A stretch of 64,000 bases of DNA from Nocardia vulneris (GCF_001613425.1 NZ_BDCI01000004.1:434001-498000), one strand, 5' to 3'. Positions 38,480 to 47,946 are shown, counted from the first letter of the stretch. Translations and numbers: made by a program. The notes: generated by a model not told the origin, from the sequence alone.

Positions 38480-39439
38480 TCACCGGTGCGCGTCGAGGAA
38501 CGCGGCGGTGTCGGCGGCGATCTCGTCCGGGTATTCGCCATTGATCGCGTGGCTGGCCTGGTCGTAGCGACGCACCGTCGCGTGGCTCAGCGTGGCCTCG
38601 GCTTGCCGCGCCGCCGCGGCGGCGTCGTGGATGACCGACCGGCCCGCGAGGATGACCAGGAACGGCATCGTCAGACTGCGCAATCGGTCGTCGGTGAACT
38701 GCTCGGGCGTGGGCAGTTTCATGGCGTAGTGCCGCATACCCGACTCGATGAGGTCGGCGACCGCGACATCCTCGACCGGCGCACCGCCGGCGGTCCAACT
38801 GTTGAAGGAGTCGCGCCAGCTCTTCGGAAACCAGCGCACGGACGCGGGAATCGAACGCAGGATCGTCTCGATCGGCATGGGCGCGAAGGTCATCGCCGGA
38901 TCCAGCGCGATCACCCCGGCGATCTTCTCCGGCTGGTGGATCGCGAGATTCGTCGCGGTCCACCCGCCGATCGAGACACCGAACAGGTACACCTTCGGCT
39001 CGGGCAGTCCCGCCAAGGCCTGATGCAGCCAGCGGGCTTGGTCGCGATGACTTTCGATCGGCCGGTCCTGGATGCTGGCACCCGGTTCGCCGAGCAGGTC
39101 GACGGTGTAGACCGTGCGCAGCTTCCGCAGCGAGGGCAGATTGGCGGCCCACATCGGCGTGGACGCGGCATGGCCGGGCAGCAGCACGAGCGGCGGCTCG
39201 GACGGGTTCGCGCCGTCGAAACGGTACATCCGGACCACGCCGAACTCGGTGCGCAAATCCAAGGTGGCGTTCGGCGTGGGCAGATCACGCATCGCCCGGT
39301 CATACGCGGTGAAGAACCGATCCCGGCCCGCGGCCGAGGTGAAGTGGCCGACCGGGGCGGTGTCGCGCAGCGCGAGCCAGGCAAGTAGGCCGAGCGAGAC
39401 CGTCGCGCCCGCGAACATCAGGAGTCTTTTACGTCGCAT
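38480..39439 (-). CDS. Membrane-anchored or exported alpha/beta hydrolase
   Basis: A 319-residue hydrolase. An N-terminal hydrophobic segment (LLMFAGATVSLGLLAWLAL) after MRRKR anchors or exports it. The fold is clear: LVLLPGHAAST for the oxyanion loop, the nucleophile elbow GVSIGGWTA, AGRSVIHDA with a probable acid and YDQASHAI with the His. ATG 39439 begins the basic segment. It is divergent from a TetR gene 80 bp away, with a dyad between, so the TetR protein likely controls it. The gene resembles esterase or haloperoxidase-like hydrolases; the substrate is unknown. Confidence 0.83.
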   Translation of the reverse strand: MRRKRLLMFAGATVSLGLLAWLALRDTAPVGHFTSAAGRDRFFTAYDRAMRDLPTPNATLDLRTEFGVVRMYRFDGANPSEPPLVLLPGHAASTPMWAANLPSLRKLRTVYTVDLLGEPGASIQDRPIESHRDQARWLHQALAGLPEPKVYLFGVSIGGWTATNLAIHQPEKIAGVIALDPAMTFAPMPIETILRSIPASVRWFPKSWRDSFNSWTAGGAPVEDVAVADLIESGMRHYAMKLPTPEQFTDDRLRSLTMPFLVILAGRSVIHDAAAAARQAEATLSHATVRRYDQASHAINGEYPDEIAADTAAFLDAHR

Positions 39440-39452
39440 GACTATCAAAATA

Positions 39453-39487
39453 GGACATCGATGTCTCATAAACAATGTCTTATGTCC
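39453..39487. promoter_or_regulatory. Candidate TetR operator between hydrolase and regulator
   Basis: A perfect palindrome GACATCGATGTC (39454-39465) overlaps the outer pair GGACAT (39453-39458) and ATGTCC (39482-39487), with a further ATGTCT at 39475-39480. The spacing suits two TetR dimers. It lies in the 80 bp between the divergent starts, so it would control both genes. Confidence 0.6.
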
Positions 39488-39519
39488 CATCCAGCCGATC
39501 TGGATGCTACTGTTCCGCC

Positions 39520-40131
39520 ATGGTCAGGAGCGGGACGGCAGACGCGCGATCGATAGCGTCGAGCGGCCCACGCACCCGCACCCGGACCGCCATCATGACC
39601 GCGGCCCTCACGGTCTGGGCGCGTGATTTCACCGCCGCACTGAGCGATATCGCCGAGCGCGCCGAGGTGTCCCGCAGCACGCTGCACCGCTACTTCCCCG
39701 AGCGGCAGGATCTCGTCGACGCCGTCCTGCTCGACTCGTTGCAGACCATCGACACGATCGCCCGCGCCGCGAACGACGGCACCCGCCCGCCCCTGGACCA
39801 CCTCATCTATCTGCTGCGCTCCTTCGTCGAAGTCGCCGACCACGTGGTCTTCCTCTTCACCGATCCCGGCCGCTTCAGCGGCAACCCGCACTGGGGCGAT
39901 ACCAGCGACGCGTCACTGCGCGCCCTCATCGCCGCCGCGCAGGCCGACGGCGCACTCGATCCGGACCTGCCCACCGAATGGGTCGAAGGCATCTTCAACG
40001 CGCACCTCTACGTCGCCGCCACCACGGCCCAGCAGGCGAATGTGCCCAAGCACGTGATCGCCGACAACGCCATCCGCACTTTTCTCGGCGGCGTCGCTAC
40101 CCGTCGGTCCGCCGCCGACGAAACCAGGTAG
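39520..40131 (+). CDS. TetR-family transcriptional regulator
   Basis: A 203-residue regulator. The HTH reads TAALSDIAERAEVSRSTLHR followed by YFPERQDLVDAV, typical of TetR. The preceding helix is Thr/Ala-rich and slightly unusual (RTAIMTAALTVWARDF). The C-terminal ligand domain is about 140 residues. ATG 39520 is used; the in-frame ATG 39475 lies inside the presumed operator. It probably represses the divergent hydrolase and itself. The M3 peptidase gene starts 26 bp after its stop and could be read through. Confidence 0.85.
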   Translation: MVRSGTADARSIASSGPRTRTRTAIMTAALTVWARDFTAALSDIAERAEVSRSTLHRYFPERQDLVDAVLLDSLQTIDTIARAANDGTRPPLDHLIYLLRSFVEVADHVVFLFTDPGRFSGNPHWGDTSDASLRALIAAAQADGALDPDLPTEWVEGIFNAHLYVAATTAQQANVPKHVIADNAIRTFLGGVATRRSAADETR

Positions 40132-40157
40132 TGCGCGCGGCGGCATAGAGTCGGTCC

Positions 40158-42209
40158 ATGACGAGCAACCCGTTTTTCGAGCGCAGCACGCTGCCCTACC
40201 AGTTGCCTCCGTTCGCCCTGATCCGCGAGGAGCACTACCTGCCGGCGTTCGATCGCGGCATGGCCGAGCAGCTCGCGGAGATCGCCGCCATCACCGCCCT
40301 CGACACGGTGCCCACCTTCGCCGATACCATTGTGGCGCTGGAACGTTCCGGCAGGCTGCTGACCCGGGTGGCCAACGTCTTCTTCAACATCACCTCCTCG
40401 GATTCCACCCCCGGCACCGACGCGATCGAAGCCGAGATCTCGCCGCGCCTGGCCGCGCACCGGGACGCCATCTATCTCGATCCGGCCCTCTTCGCGCGGA
40501 TCGAATCGCTGCACGAGCGCGCGGCCGAACTCGAATCGACCGCCGAGGAATCCCGGCTGCTGACCGAGTACCACACCCGATTCGTCCGGGCCGGCGCTCG
40601 CCTCGGCCCTACCGAGCAAGCGCGACTGCGCGAGCTGAACAGCGAGCTGGCCACCACCGCAACCGAATTCGGGCAGAACATCCTCGCCTCGACGAACGCC
40701 GCCGCACTGGTGCTCGACCGGACCGAGGAACTGGCCGGGCTCGCCCCCGCCGCCGTCACCGCCGCCGCCGAGAACGCCCAGGCGCTCGGCCACACCGGCG
40801 CATGGGCGCTGCGCCTGCAGAACGTCTCCAATCAGCCCGTGCTCGCCGAACTGGAGAACCGCGACGTCCGGCAGCGCGTGATGACCGCCTCGCTGGGCCG
40901 CGGATTCGGTGCCGACGAGCCCAATCACGCGCTCGCCGTCCGGATCGCCGCCCTGCGCGCCGAGCGGGCCGCGCTGCTCGGCTACCCGGATCACGCCGCG
41001 TACGCGGTGGCCGATCAGACCGCGAAAACCGTTGCGGCGGTGGAAGAGATGCTCGGAAAGCTGGTGCCGCCCGCGGTCGCCAACGCCGAACGCGAGGCGG
41101 CCGAGCTGGCGGCGACGATGCGCGCGGCGAACGGTGCGCCGAACGACGAACTCCACTCGTGGGATTGGCAGTTCTGGTCGGAAAAGGTCCGGGCCGAACA
41201 GTTCTCGGTCGACGGTGAGGCGCTGCGCCCGTACTTCGAACTGAACCGCGTGCTGCGCGACGGCGTCTTCTTCGCCGCCGAAAAGGCCTACGGGATAACC
41301 CTTGTCGAACGCGAGGACCTCGTCGGTTACCACCCGGAAGTGCGGATCTTCGAGGTCTTCGACGCCGACGGCGCCCCGCTCGGGTTGTTCCTCGGCGACT
41401 TCTTCGCCCGGCCCTCGAAGCGCGGCGGGGCCTGGATGAACGAATTGGTCAGCCAATCGCACCTGCTCGACCAGCGCCCGGTGGTGGTCAACAACCTCAA
41501 TATCGCGAAACCGCCCAGTGGCGAGCCCGCCCTGCTGACCTGGGACAACGTCCGGACACTGTTCCACGAGTTCGGGCACGCGCTGCACGGCCTGTTCTCC
41601 GACGTGCACTTTCCGTTCTTCGCCGGCACCGAGGTACCCCGGGATTTCGTGGAATTCCCGTCTCAGGTCAACGAGATGTGGATGGCCAGGCCGGAGATCC
41701 TGGCGAACTACGCGCGCCATCTCGAGACCGGCGAGCCGATGCCCGCCGCTCTGATCGAGCGGATGGCAGCGGCCGAGCGTTTCGGCACCGGCTTCCGCAC
41801 CGTGGAGTATCTCGGTGCGGCACTGCTGGATTGGGCGTGGCATCGGGTGCCGGACGCCGACGCGCTGGCGGGCACCGACGCCGAAGCGTTCGAAACGGCG
41901 GCCTTGCGACGGGCGGGGCTGGCCATGGCGACGATTCCGCCGCGGTACCGCACCGCGTATTTCGCGCACATCTTCTCCGGCGGCTACGCGGCGGGCTACT
42001 ACTCCTACATCTGGAGCGAAGTCCTGGACGCGGACACGGTCGAATGGTTCACCGACGGCGCCGCCTCCATCCGCGACAAGGGCGAGGTGTTCCGGCGCGA
42101 ATTGCTCGCGCGCGGCGGTTCGGTCGATCCGCTGGCCGCCTTCGCGGCGTTCCGCGGCCGGGCGCCCGAGATCGAGCCGCTGCTGGTCCGGCGAGGGCTC
42201 ACCGACTGA
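40158..42209 (+). CDS. M3-family zinc peptidase (peptidyl-dipeptidase Dcp / oligopeptidase A type)
   Basis: A 683-residue cytoplasmic metallopeptidase. The zinc motif HEFGH is at 470-474, with the second Glu ligand in the following helix, and the typical FPSQVNEMW and GYAAGYYSYIWSEVLDAD regions follow. The helical N-terminal half (about 1-400) forms the closed channel that limits substrates to short peptides. Length matches the family (about 680). ATG 40158 follows the TetR gene by 26 bp. The role is turnover of oligopeptides, removing dipeptides from the C-terminus in Dcp-type members. Confidence 0.93.
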   Translation: MTSNPFFERSTLPYQLPPFALIREEHYLPAFDRGMAEQLAEIAAITALDTVPTFADTIVALERSGRLLTRVANVFFNITSSDSTPGTDAIEAEISPRLAAHRDAIYLDPALFARIESLHERAAELESTAEESRLLTEYHTRFVRAGARLGPTEQARLRELNSELATTATEFGQNILASTNAAALVLDRTEELAGLAPAAVTAAAENAQALGHTGAWALRLQNVSNQPVLAELENRDVRQRVMTASLGRGFGADEPNHALAVRIAALRAERAALLGYPDHAAYAVADQTAKTVAAVEEMLGKLVPPAVANAEREAAELAATMRAANGAPNDELHSWDWQFWSEKVRAEQFSVDGEALRPYFELNRVLRDGVFFAAEKAYGITLVEREDLVGYHPEVRIFEVFDADGAPLGLFLGDFFARPSKRGGAWMNELVSQSHLLDQRPVVVNNLNIAKPPSGEPALLTWDNVRTLFHEFGHALHGLFSDVHFPFFAGTEVPRDFVEFPSQVNEMWMARPEILANYARHLETGEPMPAALIERMAAAERFGTGFRTVEYLGAALLDWAWHRVPDADALAGTDAEAFETAALRRAGLAMATIPPRYRTAYFAHIFSGGYAAGYYSYIWSEVLDADTVEWFTDGAASIRDKGEVFRRELLARGGSVDPLAAFAAFRGRAPEIEPLLVRRGLTD

Positions 42210-42261
42210 GCGCGCGGAAATTCGGTGTCCCCGTTTTCCGCCGATCGGTAGCGTGACCGCC

Positions 42262-43134
42262 ATGGACTCCGTTGCGGTCAGACTCATGCGCACAACGGAC
42301 GTGCCGGGGGCGGAACGGGCTTCCGGCCTCGGATTTCTCGAAGTGGACCGGCGCTATCGGCGAGTCAACGAGCCGGAACCGGAACCGCGATCGGAGGCCG
42401 ACGCGAAGCAGTGGTCGGATCGGCTGCGCTATTTCCTGACCGCGGATCCGGCGGGCTGCTGGGTGGCCACGCGTGACGACGAGGTGGTCGGCCTCGCGGT
42501 GTCGCAGAATCGGGAACAGCTCTGGTATCTGGCGTCTTACGCCGTGCTGCCGGGCCAGCAGGGCACCGGCATCGGCAAACGGCTGATGGACGCCGTGCTC
42601 GCGCACGCGGGCGATCGCGCGGGGATGATCTCGGCATCCGGGCACCCGGGCGCGACCCGGCGCTATCGGCTGGCCGGGTTCACGCTGCACCCGCAGATGC
42701 GCATGGTCGGCACAGTCGATCGTTCGGCGCTACCTGCTGTTACCGGCCTGGCCGAGGGCACCGCCGAAGACTTCGACTGGATGGATCGACTCGACCAGCA
42801 GTTGCGGGGCGTGGGGCACGGACCCGATCACGGCTACCTGCTGGGCGCCAACCGGCTCGTCGTCTCGCGCGCCGAACCCGGTTATGTCTACCTCGATGCG
42901 CACGGCAACACGAAGCTCCTGGCCGCCGCGCATCCGGACACCGCGCGAAAACTGTTGTGGGAGGCTCTCGCTACCGCACCGGGCCCGATCATGGTCAATT
43001 CGATCACCACGGCCAACGAGTGGGCGATCGATGCCGGGCTCGCGGCCCGCCTCGACCTGTTCCAGGAGGGCTATCTGGCGTTACGCGGAATGACCGAGCC
43101 GAGGCCCTATCTGATCAACGGCGCGTTCCTCTGA
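42262..43134 (+). CDS. GNAT-family N-acetyltransferase
   Basis: A 290-residue protein with an N-terminal GNAT domain (about 1-150). The acetyl-CoA loop is QQGTGIGKRLMDAV, preceded by strand WYLASYAVLPG. The C-terminal half (from about 160) resembles a second, degenerate GNAT-like or SCP2-type domain of unknown role. ATG 42262 begins a normal GNAT start (VAVRLMRTTDVPGAER); a longer frame from 41815 reads out of frame through the M3 gene. It follows the M3 gene by 52 bp and may be in the same transcript. The acceptor is unknown. Confidence 0.83.
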   Translation: MDSVAVRLMRTTDVPGAERASGLGFLEVDRRYRRVNEPEPEPRSEADAKQWSDRLRYFLTADPAGCWVATRDDEVVGLAVSQNREQLWYLASYAVLPGQQGTGIGKRLMDAVLAHAGDRAGMISASGHPGATRRYRLAGFTLHPQMRMVGTVDRSALPAVTGLAEGTAEDFDWMDRLDQQLRGVGHGPDHGYLLGANRLVVSRAEPGYVYLDAHGNTKLLAAAHPDTARKLLWEALATAPGPIMVNSITTANEWAIDAGLAARLDLFQEGYLALRGMTEPRPYLINGAFL

Positions 43135-43204
43135 GTGCTCGCGGTACGTCTGGGTACCGGAGTGGCCCCGCGATGGGCGGATAGGCCGTAATGTCGCATT
43201 TGTG

Positions 43205-44101
43205 ATGCCGAATCTGGTCCACATATGGCGCGATGGCGGGCAACAGGTGCGTACCCGAGCGGGCTCGGTGTTCGTCCGCTCCGCGCCCGGTGACGGACCG
43301 ACCGTCCTTCTGCTGCACGGATACCCGTCCAGTTCGTTCGACTTCCGCGGCGTGGTCGACCGGCTCGGCGGGCGTGGCTGGCTGGCCCTCGACTGCCTCG
43401 GCTTCGGGCTCTCGGAGAAACCCCGGCCGCACCGCTACAGCCTGTTCGAGCACGCCGATACCGTCGAAGACGTGGTCGCCGCACTCGATCCGGGCCCGGT
43501 CGTGTTGCTCGCGCACGACATGGGGACCTCCGTCGCCACCGAGCTGATCGCCAGGGACCTCGACGGCACGCTCCCCTTCTCGCTGGAGCGGGCCGTGCTC
43601 GGCAACGGCAGCATCATTCTGGAAAAGGCGACGCTGCGGCCGATTCAGAAGATCCTGCGCGGCAGGCTCGGGCCGATCGCGGCACGCCTGGCGAATCGGG
43701 CGATGTTCACCCGCGAGTTCGGCGCGGTGTTCTCGAAGGCCCACCCGCTGACCGAGCGCGAGGCCGCCGCGCAGTGGGAACTGCTCGCGCACGCCGACGG
43801 CCACCGGATCGCCCACCTGCTCACCGCCTACCTGGACGAACGCGTGACACACGCCGAGCGCTGGCACGGCGCGATCCGGGACTGGGGCAAGCCGATCGGC
43901 TTGCTCTGGGGCACCGCGGATCCGGTCGCGACGGTCGCGGTCCTCAAAGGGCTACGCGCACTGCGCCCCTCCGCGCCGGTGATCGAACTGCCTGGCCTGG
44001 GCCACTATCCGCAGCTCGAGGACCCCGAAGCGTATGCCACCGCGGCGCGCCGGCTGCTCGGCATCGACATCAGCCGCGAGCACCCGATCATCCGCCCCTG
44101 A
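43205..44101 (+). CDS. Alpha/beta hydrolase, haloalkane dehalogenase / epoxide hydrolase-like
   Basis: A 298-residue hydrolase. The oxyanion loop is LLHGYPSSSFDF and the nucleophile elbow reads LAHDMGTSVA, so the nucleophile is Asp, as in dehalogenases and epoxide hydrolases rather than Ser esterases. GTADPVAT carries the acid and LGHYPQLE the His. GTG 43202 and ATG 43205 are adjacent possible starts without a good ribosome site. A single gene between the GNAT and protease genes. Which of the two reactions it performs is not decided. Confidence 0.85.
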   Translation: MPNLVHIWRDGGQQVRTRAGSVFVRSAPGDGPTVLLLHGYPSSSFDFRGVVDRLGGRGWLALDCLGFGLSEKPRPHRYSLFEHADTVEDVVAALDPGPVVLLAHDMGTSVATELIARDLDGTLPFSLERAVLGNGSIILEKATLRPIQKILRGRLGPIAARLANRAMFTREFGAVFSKAHPLTEREAAAQWELLAHADGHRIAHLLTAYLDERVTHAERWHGAIRDWGKPIGLLWGTADPVATVAVLKGLRALRPSAPVIELPGLGHYPQLEDPEAYATAARRLLGIDISREHPIIRP

Positions 44102-44212
44102 GCGTAGGGCGAATTCGACTGCGCCATACTCTGTTTGGAATCGGTCGACCCGGGAATGCCGCGAACACCCGGTGATACGGCGCCGGAAGTCCGACCAAGA
44201 GGAGTCCTGCTC

Positions 44213-44926
44213 GTGACCCGAACCGCCCTCGCTCTCGCCGCCGCAGCCGTACTGGGCGCGGCGCCCGCTGCCGCCCACGCCGCGCCCGCTGTCGCGCACC
44301 CCGATTCGGCGCCTGCCCCGGCAGATTCCACCGTCGGCGCGAACTCCGGCCCGGCGATCGGCGGCGGCTCGGGCATCGTCGTCGACGGACGCGCGGTGTG
44401 CACGTTGACGACCATCGGACGCGACAGCGCGGATCGGCTGGTCGGGCTGACCGCCGGACATTGCGGGAAGGCCGGTGCGACCGTCGTGGCCGACGCCGAT
44501 CCGGACTCCGGGGTGATCGGCCGGTTCGTCCACTCCGATCCGGTACTGGATTACGCCGTCATCGAATTCGACCGTCATCGCGTCAACCCGGTGAACCGGA
44601 TCGGCGGCACCACCATCACCGAACTCGGCGCACCGGCACAGTTTCCCGCGATCGTCTGCAAGCGCGGCTCCACCAGCGGCACGAGCTGCGGCGTCACCTG
44701 GGGTGATGTCCGGGCCACCAACACCGAGACCTGGACCCAGATGTGTGTCCTGCGTGGCGATTCCGGTGCGCCTGTCGTCCTCGGCAGCACCCTGGTCGGC
44801 ATGGTCAACGCCTATTTCGCCGTCGGTTGCTTCGGGCCCGAAGTCGGCACCACGATCAGCGCCATCATGGCCGACCTGAACGCGCGCAACGACATCGGTG
44901 CCGGGTATCGGCCGGTCCCCTTCTGA
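44213..44926 (+). CDS. Secreted trypsin-like serine protease (S1 family)
   Basis: A 237-residue exported protease. Start GTG 44213 with AGAGGAG nine bases upstream; the signal peptide is RTALALAAAAVLGAAPAAAHA. The triad is visible: H83 (LTAGHC), D113 (DYAVIEF) and S184 (RGDSGAPV). Four Cys residues besides that of AGHC could form disulfides. The fold is shorter than trypsin, like streptogrisin-type bacterial S1 enzymes, but no long pro-domain is present. It likely acts outside the cell; the substrate is unknown. Confidence 0.85.
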   Translation: MTRTALALAAAAVLGAAPAAAHAAPAVAHPDSAPAPADSTVGANSGPAIGGGSGIVVDGRAVCTLTTIGRDSADRLVGLTAGHCGKAGATVVADADPDSGVIGRFVHSDPVLDYAVIEFDRHRVNPVNRIGGTTITELGAPAQFPAIVCKRGSTSGTSCGVTWGDVRATNTETWTQMCVLRGDSGAPVVLGSTLVGMVNAYFAVGCFGPEVGTTISAIMADLNARNDIGAGYRPVPF

Positions 44927-44936
44927 CCCCACGCCG

Positions 44937-45863
44937 CTAGTCGACGAAGGCGGCGGGGGTGCGGCGGGTGCGGTTTACGGTGACGGAGAAGATGTCGGGT
45001 CGGGCGTAGTGGCCCGTGGGGTCGAAGTTTTGGCGTTCCTTCGCTACTTCGGTGGGGTCCAGGTCGGCGAGGATCAGGTGTTCGGTGCCGACGACCGGCT
45101 CCACCAGCCAGGTACCGTCGGGGGCGGCGACGGCTGAGCCGCCGTCGTAGCCCGCCGGTTTGTCCAGGGCCGAAAGTTCCTCGTACAGCGGGAAATCGGT
45201 GGGCACATCGGCGTAGTCGAGGACGGCGCCGACCGCCAGGGAGTACACCCGCCCCTCCAGCGCGATGAAGCGGGTGATGTCCTTGGTGTTGCGAATCGAG
45301 CCGGGCCAGGTGGAGACGTGCAGCGTCGTGCCGTCGGCGTAGAGCGCGTGCCGCGCCTGCGGCATCCAGTTCTCCCAGCAGGACAGGCCGCTGACCCGGA
45401 ACCCACCGAAATCGTGTGCGCGCAGACCGTTTCCGTCGCCGATACCCCAGACCATCCGCTCCTCGTGCGTCGGCATCAGCTTGCGGTGCGCGCCCACGAT
45501 GCCGCGGTCCGGATCGATCGCGACCAACGTGCAGTACACGGTGCCCCGGACACGCTCGGTGATGCCGAGGTAGCAGAACACGCCCAAGTCGCCGGCGGCC
45601 GCGCGCACCGTACCCAGCTGCGGGCCGTCCAAGGTCACGGCAGCATCCAAATAGTAGGCGTAAGCAGCCTTTTGGGCCGGATTGTCGAAGCGGGCGCCGC
45701 CGGTCCGGGCCAGCCAGATCGGATAGCCGGACAGGAACGTCTCCGGAAAGGCCACCAGCTCCGCACCCGCCGCCGCGGCCTTGGTCAGCCAGTCCACCAC
45801 GATCTTCGTGCCCGCCGTCGGGTCGAGCCAGGCCGGACGGGCCTGCGCCGCAGCAATCCGCAT
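44937..45863 (-). CDS. Nitrilase-family hydrolase
   Basis: A 308-residue enzyme with the complete nitrilase triad: E41 (AFPETF), K128 (HRKLMP) and C162 (GLSCWENW). The stretch SGLSCWENWMPQARHALY is that of true nitrilases rather than carbamoylases or amidases of the wider family. It would hydrolyse an organic nitrile to the acid and ammonia. ATG 45863 is the natural start. It converges on the protease gene and is 27 bp downstream of the TerD gene. It is far from the isonitrile cluster, and no link is assumed. Confidence 0.88.
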   Translation of the reverse strand: MRIAAAQARPAWLDPTAGTKIVVDWLTKAAAAGAELVAFPETFLSGYPIWLARTGGARFDNPAQKAAYAYYLDAAVTLDGPQLGTVRAAAGDLGVFCYLGITERVRGTVYCTLVAIDPDRGIVGAHRKLMPTHEERMVWGIGDGNGLRAHDFGGFRVSGLSCWENWMPQARHALYADGTTLHVSTWPGSIRNTKDITRFIALEGRVYSLAVGAVLDYADVPTDFPLYEELSALDKPAGYDGGSAVAAPDGTWLVEPVVGTEHLILADLDPTEVAKERQNFDPTGHYARPDIFSVTVNRTRRTPAAFVD

Positions 45864-45890
45864 AGCCCCGATGGTAAATGGCGCACAGAA

Positions 45891-46448
45891 CTAGCGCAGG
45901 TACGCGACGGCCTGCGGCACCGCGTCTGCCAGATGGTTCGCGTAGATGCCCGCGCCGATGCCGACGTAATACCAACACTGTTGGGTCCGAACGAGTTTGC
46001 CGATCACCAAGCCGGTGTGCTGACCACCGCTCAACAGGTAGCGGGTGAGCTCGACGCCCGAGGTGGTATCCAGCACCCGGCAATACGCGTTCTCGATGCG
46101 AGCGAAACTCTGTCCCGAGTAGGACGTCGCGACGAACAGCACCGTGGTCACCTGCGGCGCGACCAGCGTCAGGTCCACGGTGATCACCTCGTTGTCGCCC
46201 GCGCCGGCCCCCGTCGGATCGTCCCCGCTGTGTGTGATCGCGCCGTCCCGCGAGGCCAGCTGTTCGTGATAAACGGTGTCCACCAACGCCTCTGCGCTGA
46301 ACACCAGCGCGGCCGAATTCACGTCGATCCTGTTGTCCGCGGTCACCGAGCCGTCGACATCGACCCAGACCTCGGCGGGGTCCCACCCCAGCGAGACGCC
46401 GACGTGCTCCAGCGGCAGGCCCGCGGAGTCGACCAGAGCAATGGACAC
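45891..46448 (-). CDS. TerD-family protein
   Basis: A 185-residue protein of the tellurite-resistance/stress TerD family: VGVSLGWDPAEVWVDVDGSV at the N-terminus and the calcium-site region THSGDDPTGAGAGDNE, then the closing helix IYANHLADAVPQAVA. Several Asp residues of the calcium site are present. GTG 46448 follows AAGGGG. TerD proteins act in stress signalling with partner kinases and metal; none is adjacent. A second TerD domain occurs in the fusion protein at 58186-59610. Confidence 0.82.
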   Translation of the reverse strand: MSIALVDSAGLPLEHVGVSLGWDPAEVWVDVDGSVTADNRIDVNSAALVFSAEALVDTVYHEQLASRDGAITHSGDDPTGAGAGDNEVITVDLTLVAPQVTTVLFVATSYSGQSFARIENAYCRVLDTTSGVELTRYLLSGGQHTGLVIGKLVRTQQCWYYVGIGAGIYANHLADAVPQAVAYLR

Positions 46449-46691
46449 CGGGTGTCCCCTTTCGCAGGGGCGACCACGGCAACCAACTACCGCAACGCCG
46501 ATCTATCTCGATATCTACCCAGCGAGCCCGCCGTCGTCCGGACCGGTGCGCTCCCGAACCACCCACTCGCCGTTGAGCGGCTCGTCGCCGTTGACGAGGT
46601 CAGGAACCAACCTGTCCGACCGCCGAAGCGGCCCGCCAACGGCGACATACCCCGGTCCTGCGTCTTCAATCACCGAACGACCAGTCTCGAA

Positions 46692-47231
46692 TCAGAAGCG
46701 CCGCGCACCGGCGAAGGGCATGGAGGAGATCGGCGCGATCGTGACGCCGGTGCTCTCGGTGCCCGCGTGAATGACGTTGCCGTCACCCGCGTAGAGCCCG
46801 GAATGTCCTCCGCCGTTGAAGGATACGAGATCACCGAGGCGCAGGTCGGCCTGCGCGACCGGGGTGCCCGCGGCCAGCTGATCGCCACTGGTGCGCGGTA
46901 CTTCGCGGCCGGCCAGGCGGTAGGCCCACACCACCAGGCCGGAGCAATCGAAGGCGTCAGGTCCGGTGCCGCCCCAGCGGTAAGGTGAACCGAGTTTGGT
47001 CCATGCGGCGGCGAAGGCCCGTTCCGCGATCGCGCTCGGCGCGATCCCGTGTCCCGCCGCAAGCTTGTTCTCGGTCGGCTCCTCGACCGCACCGGACTCG
47101 CCGGACTGCGGCCTGGCCTGCGCCGGCGCACCGGTACCGAACAGCGAACCCACGGCGGCGGTAGCGATCAGCACGGTCACCACGAGGCGGCGTCCGCCCC
47201 GGTCGACTCGCGCGATATCGATGGATTTCAT
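46692..47231 (-). CDS. Secreted NlpC/P60 peptidoglycan endopeptidase
   Basis: A 179-residue exported enzyme. After a signal region (LVVTVLIATAAVGSLFG, then APAQA) and a short linker comes the NlpC/P60 domain with catalytic C96 (FDCSGLVVW), H143 (GHSGLY) and H155 (NVIHA). It cuts the stem peptide of peptidoglycan. ATG 47231 has GGAGG eight bases upstream, which excludes the longer frame from 47321. It is short and lacks an extra binding domain. Divergent from the Nudix gene. Confidence 0.9.
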   Translation of the reverse strand: MKSIDIARVDRGGRRLVVTVLIATAAVGSLFGTGAPAQARPQSGESGAVEEPTENKLAAGHGIAPSAIAERAFAAAWTKLGSPYRWGGTGPDAFDCSGLVVWAYRLAGREVPRTSGDQLAAGTPVAQADLRLGDLVSFNGGGHSGLYAGDGNVIHAGTESTGVTIAPISSMPFAGARRF

Positions 47232-47468
47232 CGTGCGTTCCTCCGATCTCCGTCGACGACCGGCGGGAGAACCACCGGCCCTGAATGGATTTCGAGAACA
47301 CCCTGGTGTTTGTGATTCCATCGGATCCGAATGCCATATTCCGCCTCTTCGGATAAAACGCCAAGCCCGACACGCGACCTATAACGAATCAATCACCGAA
47401 CAGATCTCTGTGCAATCACAGGAAAATCTCATAGCAATCTCCCGCCTGACCTGCCCTACTGTCGTGCC

Positions 47469-47942
47469 ATGGCGACTCCTGACTTCATCCGAACCATCCG
47501 TGCCGACGCGGGCACCCAGCTGCTCTGGTTGCCCGGGGTGAGCGCGGTGGTGTTCGACGACCAGGGCCGGGTACTGCTGGGGCGACGCGCCGACAGCGGA
47601 CGGTGGGCGATCATCGCGGGCATGCCCGAGCCCGGCGAGGATCCGGCCGCATGCGCGGTCCGCGAGGTCTACGAAGAGACCGCCGTGCACTGCGTCGCCG
47701 AACGGCTCGTCGCGGTGCGCGCGATGCCGCCGCACACCTACCCGAACGGCGATATCTGCCAGTTCATGGACATCACGATGCGCTGCCGGGCAGTCGGCGG
47801 CACCGCACAGGTCAACGACGACGAATCACTCGAGGTCGGCTGGTTCGAGCTCGCGGCGCTACCGGAACTGCCCGAGCACGAATCGCTGCGCCTCGCACAC
47901 GCACTGTCCGACGGCCCGGCCTGGTTCGAACCGGCGCCATGA
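47469..47942 (+). CDS. Nudix hydrolase
   Basis: A 157-residue hydrolase. The Nudix box is GMPEPGEDPAACAVREVYEE with the canonical REVYEET. It removes a nucleoside-diphosphate-linked group; the substrate is unknown, but the small size suits an 8-oxo-dGTP or NDP-sugar type. The longer N-terminus (TPDFIRTIRADAGTQLLWLPG) is common in actinobacterial Nudix proteins. ATG 47469 is supported by the frame. It converges on the G1 peptidase with a terminator between. Confidence 0.9.
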   Translation: MATPDFIRTIRADAGTQLLWLPGVSAVVFDDQGRVLLGRRADSGRWAIIAGMPEPGEDPAACAVREVYEETAVHCVAERLVAVRAMPPHTYPNGDICQFMDITMRCRAVGGTAQVNDDESLEVGWFELAALPELPEHESLRLAHALSDGPAWFEPAP

Positions 47943-47946
47943 AAAA

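Noticed and set aside
44937..45863. Nitrilase as part of the isonitrile pathway
   Set aside because: It is about 35 kb from the cluster and flanked by unrelated genes; a nitrilase acts on nitriles, not isonitriles.
47232..47468. c-di-AMP (ydaO-type) riboswitch before the NlpC/P60 gene
   Set aside because: Such riboswitches often precede actinobacterial NlpC and Rpf genes, but I could not find the conserved core in this leader.
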